A stretch of DNA of 8,267 nt from Elusimicrobiota bacterium (lineage in GTDB: Bacteria > Elusimicrobiota > Elusimicrobia > FEN-1173), in NCBI GenBank assembly GCA_016207625.1, contig JACQPF010000328.1, positions 1 through 8,267 of the forward strand, read 5' to 3'. The notes beneath the pieces were generated by a model. It saw nothing but the letters and a program-made list of their open reading frames with translations. It did not search any database and had not been told where the DNA came from. Within the stretch, counting starts at the first letter, position 1. The number at the start of each line of letters is the position of its first letter. Shown here in pieces: positions 1 to 6,759 of the stretch. The position numbers and the translations under genes are program-made.

Positions 1-564
1 AAACAAGAATGCCCCGCCATCGACGTGTTCGGCGCGAACGTGTACCGGGGGGAGCAGGGTTTCGGCCGGCATTTCTTCACCGATGTCCGCGACCTTCTGG
101 ACAAACCCGTGATCGTCACCGAGTACGGCGTCTCCGCCTATGCCGAGAACTACACGAAGGAACAGGCGGAGGCCTATCAAGCCATGTATTTGGCCAACAA
201 CTGGGAAGACCTGGAGGCCCACATGGCGGGTCGAGGCGTGGGGAACGCGTTGGGAGGCGTGCTTTTCGAGTTCATGGACGAGTGGTGGAAAGCCAACGCC
301 GACCTGCCCGAAAAAATCCGGAGAGAGCGGGCCGATTGGTACGCCTCAAAATCCGCGATTTACAAGAACCTTCAGCCCGAGAACCACGACGTCGTTCCGC
401 AGTTCGGGCTCCCCTTCGTCGACGGCTGGAGTTATGAGGAATGGTTCGGCCTGGTCGGCCAGGGGACCGGCCGGGACAGCCCTTTCTGCCGGATCCTGCG
501 TCCCGCCTATTTGACCATGCAAGCGCTGTGGAAAAAACCCAGGCGGGGAAAAACGCGCTATTGA
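1..564 (+). CDS. Glycoside hydrolase, clan GH-A/GH2-like TIM-barrel, C-terminal part (5' truncated by window edge)
   Basis: The frame is open from base 1 and ends at TGA 562-564, giving the last 187 residues of a longer protein. The first in-frame GTG (base 25) lies inside the domain and is not a start. Visible landmarks are VIVTEYG, with Glu at codon 41 placed like the strand-7 nucleophile of clan GH-A retaining glycosidases, and FEFMDEWWK (codons 89-97), an acidic/Trp strand-8 motif seen in GH2 TIM-barrel and glucanosyltransferase-like proteins. The C-terminal stretch with YEEWFGLVG and RPAYLTMQALWK matches the usual end of such barrels. The likely role is hydrolysis or transglycosylation of a beta-linked glycan. 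Exact family and substrate cannot be told, and localisation is unknown because the N-terminus is missing. The class is moderately sure from motifs; the specific enzyme is not. Confidence 0.65.
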   Translation, partial: KQECPAIDVFGANVYRGEQGFGRHFFTDVRDLLDKPVIVTEYGVSAYAENYTKEQAEAYQAMYLANNWEDLEAHMAGRGVGNALGGVLFEFMDEWWKANADLPEKIRRERADWYASKSAIYKNLQPENHDVVPQFGLPFVDGWSYEEWFGLVGQGTGRDSPFCRILRPAYLTMQALWKKPRRGKTRY

Positions 565-589
565 TCGATTCCCCAGATTTGTATAAACT
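561..589 (+). promoter_or_regulatory. Candidate promoter for the small exported protein gene
   Basis: TTGATC (561-566) overlaps the hydrolase stop codon. It lies 15 bases before TATAAA (582-587) or 17 bases before TAAACT (584-589); both pairs match the -35/-10 consensus partly. Transcription from here would leave a leader of roughly 125 bases before the ATG at 723. The remainder of the gap (590-713) shows no clear gene; a 6-bp inverted repeat TTCGAT (686-691)/ATCGAA (708-713) sits just before the ribosome binding site. This is weak, pattern-only evidence. Confidence 0.25.
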
Positions 590-722
590 GTAGACATCTG
601 TTCTTTCCTCCACTCCATCAAGACAACTCTGTCCTAACCAACGCTCCCTCCAGATCAATGTGATTTGCGCGGTTCGTGTGACACGTTCGATGTTTCTTTC
701 GTTCAAAATCGAAGGAGGTCGT

Positions 723-989
723 ATGAACAAATCCGTGTTTACATCGTTCGCTCTGATGGCGGGATTGATCTTCGGCTCTTCTCAACTGTATGCCATGGGC
801 CGGTCCGACCGGGGAACCGAAAAGACCGACGAAGGCATGATGGATATGGGAACCTCCACGGACACCATGAAGAGCACTGACACCTATAAGAGCACCGGCA
901 CGTGGGATCGCTCCATGGAAAAAGGGATGGGCACCGAGGACATGGGAACTGAGGGAGGAACCGAGGGAGGGACCGACTCCGGCTATTGA
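723..989 (+). CDS. Small exported Met/Thr/Gly-rich low-complexity protein, function unknown
   Basis: The 88-residue product starts at ATG 723, chosen because GGAGG (714-718) sits four bases upstream and because this start yields a classical signal peptide. That peptide is MNK, then a hydrophobic run (about residues 5-18), then SSQLYA with a plausible signal peptidase I cut after Ala24. The predicted mature part, about 64 residues, has no cysteine and is built from Thr, Gly, Asp/Glu, Ser and Met. It includes MMDMG (39-43), the related units STDTMK, STDTYK and STGT (45-60), and a repetitive tail with GTEGGTEGGTD. It should be exported and largely disordered. I do not recognise the family. Clustered Met/Asp recalls periplasmic metal-binding peptides, but that is speculation. 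A hairpin follows the stop and a mobile-like element lies 53 bases beyond it. Existence as a gene is fairly sure; function is unknown. Confidence 0.72.
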   Translation: MNKSVFTSFALMAGLIFGSSQLYAMGRSDRGTEKTDEGMMDMGTSTDTMKSTDTYKSTGTWDRSMEKGMGTEDMGTEGGTEGGTDSGY

Positions 990-1009
990 TTGAGGCCGTG
1001 CGCGGCGGC

Positions 1010-1035
1010 CGGCTGGAGGGCGATCCCTCCAGCCG
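1010..1035 (+). terminator. Stem-loop after the small protein gene, terminator-like but without a U-tract
   Basis: GGCTGGAGGG (1011-1020) and CCCTCCAGCC (1025-1034) form a perfect 10-bp stem around a CGAT loop. C1010 and G1035 add one more pair. The hairpin starts 21 bases after the stop codon, where an intrinsic terminator is expected, but the following bases (GCGCCTAAG) contain no T-run. It may be a 3'-end stabilising hairpin or an imperfect terminator. Confidence 0.45.
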
Positions 1036-1041
1036 CGCCTA

Positions 1042-1073
1042 AGTGCTGCGTTTCATAAATACGGTCACGTATG
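1042..1073 (+). repeat. Left terminal inverted repeat of the MITE-like element
   Basis: This 32-bp arm begins AGTGCTGCG and ends GGTCACGTATG. It is identical to the reverse complement of 1277-1308 with no mismatch; identity stops at 1074 versus 1276. Flanking CTAAG is at 1039-1043. Confidence 0.85.
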
Positions 1074-1171
1074 CCGGGGGGATTTTGAGGCGAGCCGAAG
1101 CCGAATTTTCCAAGCATAGCGGTGCCTATGTGAGGAAAATTCGGCAAAGGCGCAGCCCAAAAGCCCCCGGC
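1073..1171. repeat. Internal imperfect palindrome A
   Basis: Outer pairing is GCCGGGGG (1073-1080) with CCCCCGGC (1164-1171). Inner pairing is GCCGAATTTTCC (1100-1111) with GGAAAATTCGGC (1134-1145), a perfect 12 bp. Between them the arms are only partly complementary (for example TTTTG against CAAAA). The 22-base apex has a small CATAG/CTATG pair (1115-1119/1126-1130). As RNA this would be a long, bulged hairpin. Confidence 0.75.
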
Positions 1172-1178
1172 CCTTCGG

Positions 1179-1277
1179 GAGGGCCGATATCGCGGGGATT
1201 TCCGCGTCGCTCGTCGGTTACAATGGCACCGCATTGCGCCCTCCTCGCTTCTTGAACTCCCCGCAATCTCGGCCCTC
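1179..1277. repeat. Internal imperfect palindrome B
   Basis: GAGGGCCGATATCGCGGGGA (1179-1198) pairs with 1258-1277 at 17 of 20 positions. The apical region contains CAATG (1221-1225) and CATTG (1232-1236), a further small hairpin. Palindrome A ends only 7 bases before this one begins, so the element is two long stems back to back inside the outer arms. Confidence 0.7.
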
Positions 1278-1308
1278 ATACGTGACCGTATTTATGAAAC
1301 GCAGCACT
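1277..1308 (-). repeat. Right terminal inverted repeat of the MITE-like element
   Basis: This is an exact reverse complement of 1042-1073. It ends CGCAGCACT, with CTAAG at 1307-1311 repeating the left flank. A short CCGCTT/AAGCGG hairpin (1312-1326) overlaps the peptidase stop codon just beyond it. Confidence 0.85.
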
Positions 1309-1318
1309 AAGCCGCTTT

Positions 1319-2401
1319 TTAAGCGGGAACTTTTGGAATCCTGAGCGAGTGCGGCGGTGTTGGGATGTTCTTCTCAACCGCTTGATTAAGCTTCATCGCC
1401 GGGGGCCGGCCCGCCAAATTCGTGACGGCCCGCCAGAGCCCGGAAGACATCAGAGACATCTTTTCATAATCCAGCTTTTCATGGGTGTCGGTGGACGTGT
1501 GATAATGGGAGTTGCGATAGAACGCCGTATCCGTGAGCATGACCGCCGGATAACCCATCTTCCAGAAATTGACGTGATCGGAGTTCTCCACTCCCCGCAC
1601 GAACCGGGGGAGGCAGGCGCCCTGCACGGAGGGACCCAGCCCCATCCCGCTCTTCAAACGCCACATCAGGGGCGCGGATGGGAAATCCCCCACGACCAAG
1701 GCGAAGTTCCCCCGGGAGGGGTAAAGCCAGTTCAACGGAGCGGGAGCCTTCTGGGAACCAGGCTGATCGGTGAAGTATCCCAGCATCTCCAGGCTGATCA
1801 TGCCGGCGACGCGGTCTCCCCTTCTCCGGGTTTCCCGGGCATGGTGGAAAGACCCCATCGTGGCCAGCCGTTCCGGGCGGGGCAGCGCGTGGAAAAGCTC
1901 GGCCTCCTCCGTTGAAAACGCGACGAAGCGCACCGTTCTCGCGCAGGATTGGCCGCGGAACCGGCGGGCCAGCTCCATGAGCAGTGCCACGCCGCTGGCG
2001 TTGTCGTCGGCGCCCGGGGTCCCCGGCGCCGAATCGTAGTGGCCGCCCACGATCACGATCTCCCGGCCCCGGTCGGGGCATGTTCCCGGCAGGGTCGCCA
2101 CGACGTTGTGGCAGGTCTTGCCCAGGACCTCGTATTCTTCCCACTCGGTCCGGAAACCGAGAGAGCTGAAATAGGAAGAGATGTAATCTCGAGCCGCGCC
2201 CAGCCGGCTGTGCTGATTCCAGTTTCTTTCACCGATGTCCTGAGACAAGACTTTCACATGATGCCTTAACCGATCCATCAACTCGGTGTCCGGGCGGGGA
2301 GGGGGAGGCGGTTTGAACGACCTAAGAGAGGCGAAAAGAAAAGGAGCCGCAACAGTCAGTCCCAGGGCCAAGAACACGGCCGGAACTTGTTTTCGTCGCA
2401 T
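1319..2401 (-). CDS. M28-family zinc aminopeptidase-like protein, exported or membrane-anchored
   Basis: This 360-residue protein, counted from ATG 2399-2401, has the metal-site motifs of family M28, which removes residues from peptides with two zinc ions. These are GGHYDS (His121), ADDNASG (Asp132), TEEAE (Glu165/166), ISLEMLGY (Glu205) and a C-terminal YHTSTDTHEKLDY (His301). The N-terminus MRRKQVPAVFLALGLTVAAPFLFAS is a basic start plus a hydrophobic stretch: a signal peptide or anchor, with no sharp A-x-A cut site. The frame continues upstream to base 2542, but that part lacks a signal and overlaps the divergent gene, so I prefer 2401. No Shine-Dalgarno precedes it; TATAAT lies 12 bases upstream, implying a very short leader. 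The stop abuts the MITE-like element. Peptidase class is sure; substrate is unknown, and the middle region matches M28 members with a conserved MGSFHHARE-type segment. Confidence 0.88.
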   Translation of the reverse strand: MRRKQVPAVFLALGLTVAAPFLFASLRSFKPPPPPRPDTELMDRLRHHVKVLSQDIGERNWNQHSRLGAARDYISSYFSSLGFRTEWEEYEVLGKTCHNVVATLPGTCPDRGREIVIVGGHYDSAPGTPGADDNASGVALLMELARRFRGQSCARTVRFVAFSTEEAELFHALPRPERLATMGSFHHARETRRRGDRVAGMISLEMLGYFTDQPGSQKAPAPLNWLYPSRGNFALVVGDFPSAPLMWRLKSGMGLGPSVQGACLPRFVRGVENSDHVNFWKMGYPAVMLTDTAFYRNSHYHTSTDTHEKLDYEKMSLMSSGLWRAVTNLAGRPPAMKLNQAVEKNIPTPPHSLRIPKVPA

Positions 2402-2412
2402 ACGAACGCCGC

Positions 2413-2421
2413 TATTATACT
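2413..2421. promoter_or_regulatory. Overlapping divergent -10 elements between the M28 peptidase and sugar dehydrogenase genes
   Basis: On the minus strand a perfect TATAAT occupies 2419-2414, ending 12 bases before the peptidase ATG. On the plus strand TATACT occupies 2416-2421 (5 of 6 consensus bases), ending 11 bases before GTG 2433. The boxes share four base pairs, so both could not be bound at once. No good -35 is visible for either: TCGTCG at 2393-2398 (+) matches 3 of 6, and the minus-side hexamer matches 2 of 6. Neither start has a Shine-Dalgarno. Confidence 0.5.
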
Positions 2422-2432
2422 CGTTGCGGCCG

Positions 2433-3542
<1,110 letters not shown>

Positions 3543-3554
3543 GGGTCATGGACC

Positions 3555-5288
3555 ATGCCTGAGTCGCAGCCGATCACCGTTCGACAGGACGTGCCTGGTC
3601 CGGAGCGGTCCATCGCCTATTTTTCCATGGAGATCGGCCTGGAATCGCGGATGCCCACCTACAGCGGGGGGCTGGGCGTGCTGGCCGGCGACACCGTACG
3701 GGCGGGCGCGGACCTCAACATCCCCATGGTGGCGGTGAGCCTTCTCTACCGGAAAGGGTATTTCCGCCAGGAAATCGACGGCGAGGGACGGCAAACGGAA
3801 TCCCCCGTCGGTTGGGCCGTCGAGGAGTTCCTCCTGGAAACGCCCCCACGGGTCTCCGTGTCCATCGAAGGGCGGGCGGTCGGCCTCCGGGCGTGGAAGT
3901 ACGTCGTGCGGGGAGCCGAGGGCTTCCAGGTCCCCGTCTACCTCCTTGACAGCGACCTCTCCGAGAACACGGCCTGGGACAGGGCCCTGACCCATTCCCT
4001 CTATGGGGGCGACGCGCGCTACCGCCTGTGCCAGGAAACGCTCCTGGGGATCGGCGGCGTGCGGATGCTCCGCGCCCTCGGGTACCGGAACCTCCTGCGG
4101 TTCCACATGAACGAGGGGCACGCGAGCCTCCTCACACTGGAGCTCCTGGACGAGGAGGCCAAGAACGCCGGGCGGGGCGTCCCATCGAAGGAAGACGTGG
4201 AGTCGGTCCGCCAACTGTGCGTGTTCACCACGCACACGCCCGTTCCGGCCGGGCACGACAAGTTCCCCGTGGACTTGGTGGCGCGCGTGCTCGGGCCGCG
4301 CGACCTGGACCCCCTGCGCGATTGCTTCCACGACGACGGTGTCCTGAACATGACCTGCCTGGCCCTCAGCCTCAGCCATTTCGTCAACGGGGTGGCGAAA
4401 AGACACGGGGAAGTGTCCCGGACGATGTTCGCCAACTACGACATCGACTCGATCACCAACGGCGTCCACGCCGCCACGTGGACGGCCCCGCCATTTCAGG
4501 AGCTGTTCGATCGCTACATCCCCGGCTGGAGGCAGGACAATTTCAGCCTCCGCTATGCGCTCAGCATTCCGAAACCGGAGGTTTGGAAGGCGCACCTATC
4601 CGCGAAGAAACGCTTGATCGAACACGTCAACCAAACGGTTCGCGCCGGCTTGGACCCGAACGTTTTCACCATCGGCTTTGCGCGTCGGGCCACCGCCTAC
4701 AAGCGCGGGGACCTGATCTTTCACGACATGGAAAGGCTCAAACGGATTTCATCGCGCGCCGGCTCTTTCCAAATGGTCTTCGCGGGCAAAGCGCACCCCC
4801 AGGACGAGGGCGGCAAAGAAATCATCCGGCGGATTTTCCAGGCGAAAGACCGGCTGCGGAGCGCCGTCCCCGTCGCCTATCTGCCCGACCACTCCATGGA
4901 ACAGGCCTTGTGGGCGACGTCCGGATCCGACCTCTGGCTGAACACCCCCCTGCCTCCTTTGGAAGCTTCCGGGACGAGCGGCATGAAAGCCGCCTTGAAC
5001 GGCGTTCCCAGCCTCAGCGTTCCGGACGGGTGGTGGCTGGAAGGCCACATCGAGGGCGTGACGGGCTGGTCCATCGGGGACAAGACACCGGTCCACCGGG
5101 AAGGGCGGGACCCCGCCTCCGACGCCGCCTCGCTCTACGGGAAACTGGAAAACGTGATCCTTCCCCAGTTTTACCGGGCTCCGGATTCCTTCATCGACGT
5201 CATGCGCCACGCCGTGGCGCTGAACGGGTCCTTCTTCACCACCCAACGGATGATGCTCCAATATGTGCTTCACGCCTATTTCGGGTAG
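3555..5288 (+). CDS. glgP: Alpha-glucan (maltodextrin/glycogen) phosphorylase, short GT35 form
   Basis: This 577-residue cytoplasmic enzyme phosphorolyses alpha-1,4-glucan to glucose 1-phosphate. Start ATG 3555 has GAGGG (3541-3545) nine bases upstream. GT35 landmarks run in order: MEIGLESRMPTYSGGLGVLAGD (25-46), FHMNEGHASL (183-192), FTTHTPVPAGHD (224-235), ITNGVHAATW (300-309), ARRATAYKR (376-384), GKAHPQDEGGK (411-421) and EASGTSGMKAALNG, where Lys478 is the expected PLP Schiff-base lysine. Classical GlgP/MalP proteins are around 800 or more residues; this is the compact bacterial/archaeal type (TIGR02094-like) lacking extra N-terminal domains. All core motifs are intact and there is no frameshift. 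It lies 12 bases after the dehydrogenase, probably co-transcribed, and the kinase promoter overlaps its 3' end. Enzyme class is very sure; chain-length preference is not knowable here, and the symbol is by family only. Confidence 0.93.
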   Translation: MPESQPITVRQDVPGPERSIAYFSMEIGLESRMPTYSGGLGVLAGDTVRAGADLNIPMVAVSLLYRKGYFRQEIDGEGRQTESPVGWAVEEFLLETPPRVSVSIEGRAVGLRAWKYVVRGAEGFQVPVYLLDSDLSENTAWDRALTHSLYGGDARYRLCQETLLGIGGVRMLRALGYRNLLRFHMNEGHASLLTLELLDEEAKNAGRGVPSKEDVESVRQLCVFTTHTPVPAGHDKFPVDLVARVLGPRDLDPLRDCFHDDGVLNMTCLALSLSHFVNGVAKRHGEVSRTMFANYDIDSITNGVHAATWTAPPFQELFDRYIPGWRQDNFSLRYALSIPKPEVWKAHLSAKKRLIEHVNQTVRAGLDPNVFTIGFARRATAYKRGDLIFHDMERLKRISSRAGSFQMVFAGKAHPQDEGGKEIIRRIFQAKDRLRSAVPVAYLPDHSMEQALWATSGSDLWLNTPLPPLEASGTSGMKAALNGVPSLSVPDGWWLEGHIEGVTGWSIGDKTPVHREGRDPASDAASLYGKLENVILPQFYRAPDSFIDVMRHAVALNGSFFTTQRMMLQYVLHAYFG

Positions 5289-5297
5289 TTGTATACT
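5269..5297 (+). promoter_or_regulatory. Promoter for the histidine kinase gene, inside the phosphorylase 3' end
   Basis: TTCACG (5269-5274, 4 of 6 to TTGACA) is separated by exactly 17 bases from TATACT (5292-5297, 5 of 6 to TATAAT). The box ends six bases before ATG 5304, so transcription would start at or next to the start codon. No Shine-Dalgarno is present, which agrees with a leaderless message. Confidence 0.5.
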
Positions 5298-5303
5298 CTA
5301 TAC

Positions 5304-6722
5304 ATGGAATCGAAATCTTCCTCCTCTTCCTCGACGGCCGACCGGCTTCAGGCCCTGATCGTCTGCGTCCGGCAGCTCCGGCAAGGCCGGTTCGCGATCG
5401 ACGTCCCCCCGCCGTCGGGTGACGAACTCGACCCTCTGGGGTCCGCGCTCGAGAAATTGGCGCGGACCCTGGAGGTCCGCCAGTTGGAGGAGCAGAAGCT
5501 CGAACAGATCATGCTGCGGATCAACGCGGGACTTCTCTTCGACGAAGTCCTGGAGTACATCTACCAGAACTTCCATGAGATGATCCCGTACAACCGGATC
5601 GGCTTTTCCTTGATTGAAAACGGCGGTCAGATGGTGACGGCGCGCTGGATGAAAAGCGATTTGCCGACGATCCGGCTGGGGCCGGGGTTTTCCGCGCCCC
5701 TGGCGGGCAGCAGCCTGCAATCCGTGTTCGACACCGGGAAACCGCGGATCCTCAACAACCTGCCGGACTATTTGCGGGAGCATCCCCGGTCGGAATCCAC
5801 GCGGCTGATCGTTGAAGAAGGGATCCGCTCCTCCCTCACCTGCCCCCTCATCGTCAGGGGCGCCCCCGTGGGATTCCTGTTCTTCTCCAGCGTCCATCCC
5901 GGCGCCTACGACGACGCCCATATCCACCTCTTTCAACGGATCGCGGAGGAAGTGTCCGTCATCGTCGAGAAAGGCCGGCTCGTCTCCGATCTGGCGGACC
6001 AGAAGGCGGCCATCGAGAGGCAGAACGAGGAGCTCCGCCGGTTGGGCGAGATGAAGAACGCGTTCCTCGGCGTGGCCGCGCACGACCTTCGCAGCCCCAT
6101 CACGTACATCCAAATGGCGGTGAGCCATCTCCTGAACCATCAAATCCCCGAGGTGGATCGGCAGAGCTTCATGCGGGACATCCAGATACAAACCCGCTAC
6201 ATGTCCGCCCTGCTCAACGACCTGCTCGACATCAGTCACATCGAATCCGGGAAGTTCTCGGTCAACTTCGATTCCATCCCTCTGGCCGATTTCCTGGAAG
6301 ACGCCGTCCAACGGCACGCGAAGATGGCCGAACCGAAGGGCATATGCGTCGTCCTCGAATCTCCTCCGCAAGGATCCGTGTCGGCCGACCCCCTCCGCCT
6401 GAGGCAGGTGATCGACAACCTGATCTCCAACGCCGTGAAGTTTTCTCCTGCCGGGACCCTGGTCCAAGTTCACGCCGGTTTCACCGGCACCGGATGGCGC
6501 GTGGCGGTGCAGGACAACGGCCCCGGGATCTCCCTCAAGGATCAGGAAGTCCTCTTTCAGGATTTCGCTCACCTCTCCGCGAGACCGTCCAGCCCGGAGA
6601 AGAGCACCGGCCTCGGCCTGGCCATCACCCGGCGGATCATCGAGGCCCATGGAGGACGGATCGCCGTGAACTCTTCCCCCGGGAAAGGCTCGACGTTCTG
6701 GTTCACGATTCCCAACCGATAA
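5304..6722 (+). CDS. Soluble GAF-domain sensor histidine kinase with an N-terminal HAMP-like segment
   Basis: This 472-residue protein starts at ATG 5304; a TTG at 5289 in the same frame lies within the promoter and is less likely. Order of parts: serine-rich tip (4-10); HAMP-like helix-linker-helix (about 16-68, with VPPPSGDELDPLGSALEKLA); GAF-type sensor (about 72-222, PLIVRGAPVGFLFFSS); a coiled linker (222-250); HisKA dimerisation domain with the phospho-acceptor His260 in AAHDLRSPITYIQ; then HATPase with N-box DNLISNAVKFSP (Asn376), G1 DNGPGIS (404-410) and G2 STGLGLAIT (434-442). All catalytic boxes are intact. No transmembrane segment is visible, so it should sense a cytoplasmic signal or a partner protein. 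No response regulator gene is in view, making it an orphan within this window. The GAF ligand is unknown. Confidence 0.9.
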   Translation: MESKSSSSSSTADRLQALIVCVRQLRQGRFAIDVPPPSGDELDPLGSALEKLARTLEVRQLEEQKLEQIMLRINAGLLFDEVLEYIYQNFHEMIPYNRIGFSLIENGGQMVTARWMKSDLPTIRLGPGFSAPLAGSSLQSVFDTGKPRILNNLPDYLREHPRSESTRLIVEEGIRSSLTCPLIVRGAPVGFLFFSSVHPGAYDDAHIHLFQRIAEEVSVIVEKGRLVSDLADQKAAIERQNEELRRLGEMKNAFLGVAAHDLRSPITYIQMAVSHLLNHQIPEVDRQSFMRDIQIQTRYMSALLNDLLDISHIESGKFSVNFDSIPLADFLEDAVQRHAKMAEPKGICVVLESPPQGSVSADPLRLRQVIDNLISNAVKFSPAGTLVQVHAGFTGTGWRVAVQDNGPGISLKDQEVLFQDFAHLSARPSSPEKSTGLGLAITRRIIEAHGGRIAVNSSPGKGSTFWFTIPNR

Positions 6723-6726
6723 ACCG

Positions 6727-6742
6727 CAGGCGAACCCGCCTG
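6727..6742. terminator. Small hairpin between convergent kinase and AmmeMemoRadiSam genes
   Basis: CAGGCG (6727-6732) and CGCCTG (6737-6742) form a perfect 6-bp stem with an AACC loop in the 37-base gap between the two stop codons. It is symmetric and could serve both directions, but neither side has a clear T-run (GCCGTCTT follows on the plus strand). Weak terminator call. Confidence 0.3.
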
Positions 6743-6759
6743 GCCGTCTTATCCCCCTC

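Larger units (their letters stand above)
1042..1308. mobile_element. MITE-like non-coding element with perfect 32-bp terminal inverted repeats
   Basis: The outer arms, 1042-1073 and 1277-1308, are exact reverse complements over 32 bp. The motif CTAAG occurs immediately around the arms at 1039-1043 and 1307-1311 and could be a 5-bp target duplication, in which case the element proper is 1044-1306 with 30-bp arms. A 3-bp TAA duplication (1040-1042/1308-1310) is an alternative. The interior carries two further long imperfect palindromes and no convincing gene: the ORFs across it are short, antisense to each other and follow the palindromes. The right end lies 10 bases from the last base of the M28 peptidase gene. 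This matches what is known of small non-autonomous elements moved in trans by a transposase with the same ends. Family assignment and mobility are inference. Confidence 0.7.

Noticed and set aside
545..574. GGGGAA/TTCCCC inverted repeat at the end of the hydrolase gene as a terminator
   Set aside because: Only 6 bp with an 18-base loop and no T-run afterwards; this is likely chance in GC-rich sequence.
983..1279. Short open frames on both strands across the inverted-repeat element
   Set aside because: They mirror the palindromes rather than a protein. There is no Shine-Dalgarno and no familiar motif, and the length is far too small for a transposase.
1312..1326. CCGCTT/AAGCGG hairpin as a terminator for the peptidase gene
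   Set aside because: The stop codon lies inside the hairpin and no T-run follows on the minus strand, so it does not have intrinsic terminator form.
3546..4595. 349-codon minus-strand open frame
   Set aside because: It is antisense to the GT35 phosphorylase, whose motifs are continuous, and shows no recognisable domain.
4028..5422. 464-codon plus-strand open frame in another phase
   Set aside because: It overlaps the phosphorylase and the kinase start, is dominated by Arg and Pro, and has no domain. It is a shadow frame.
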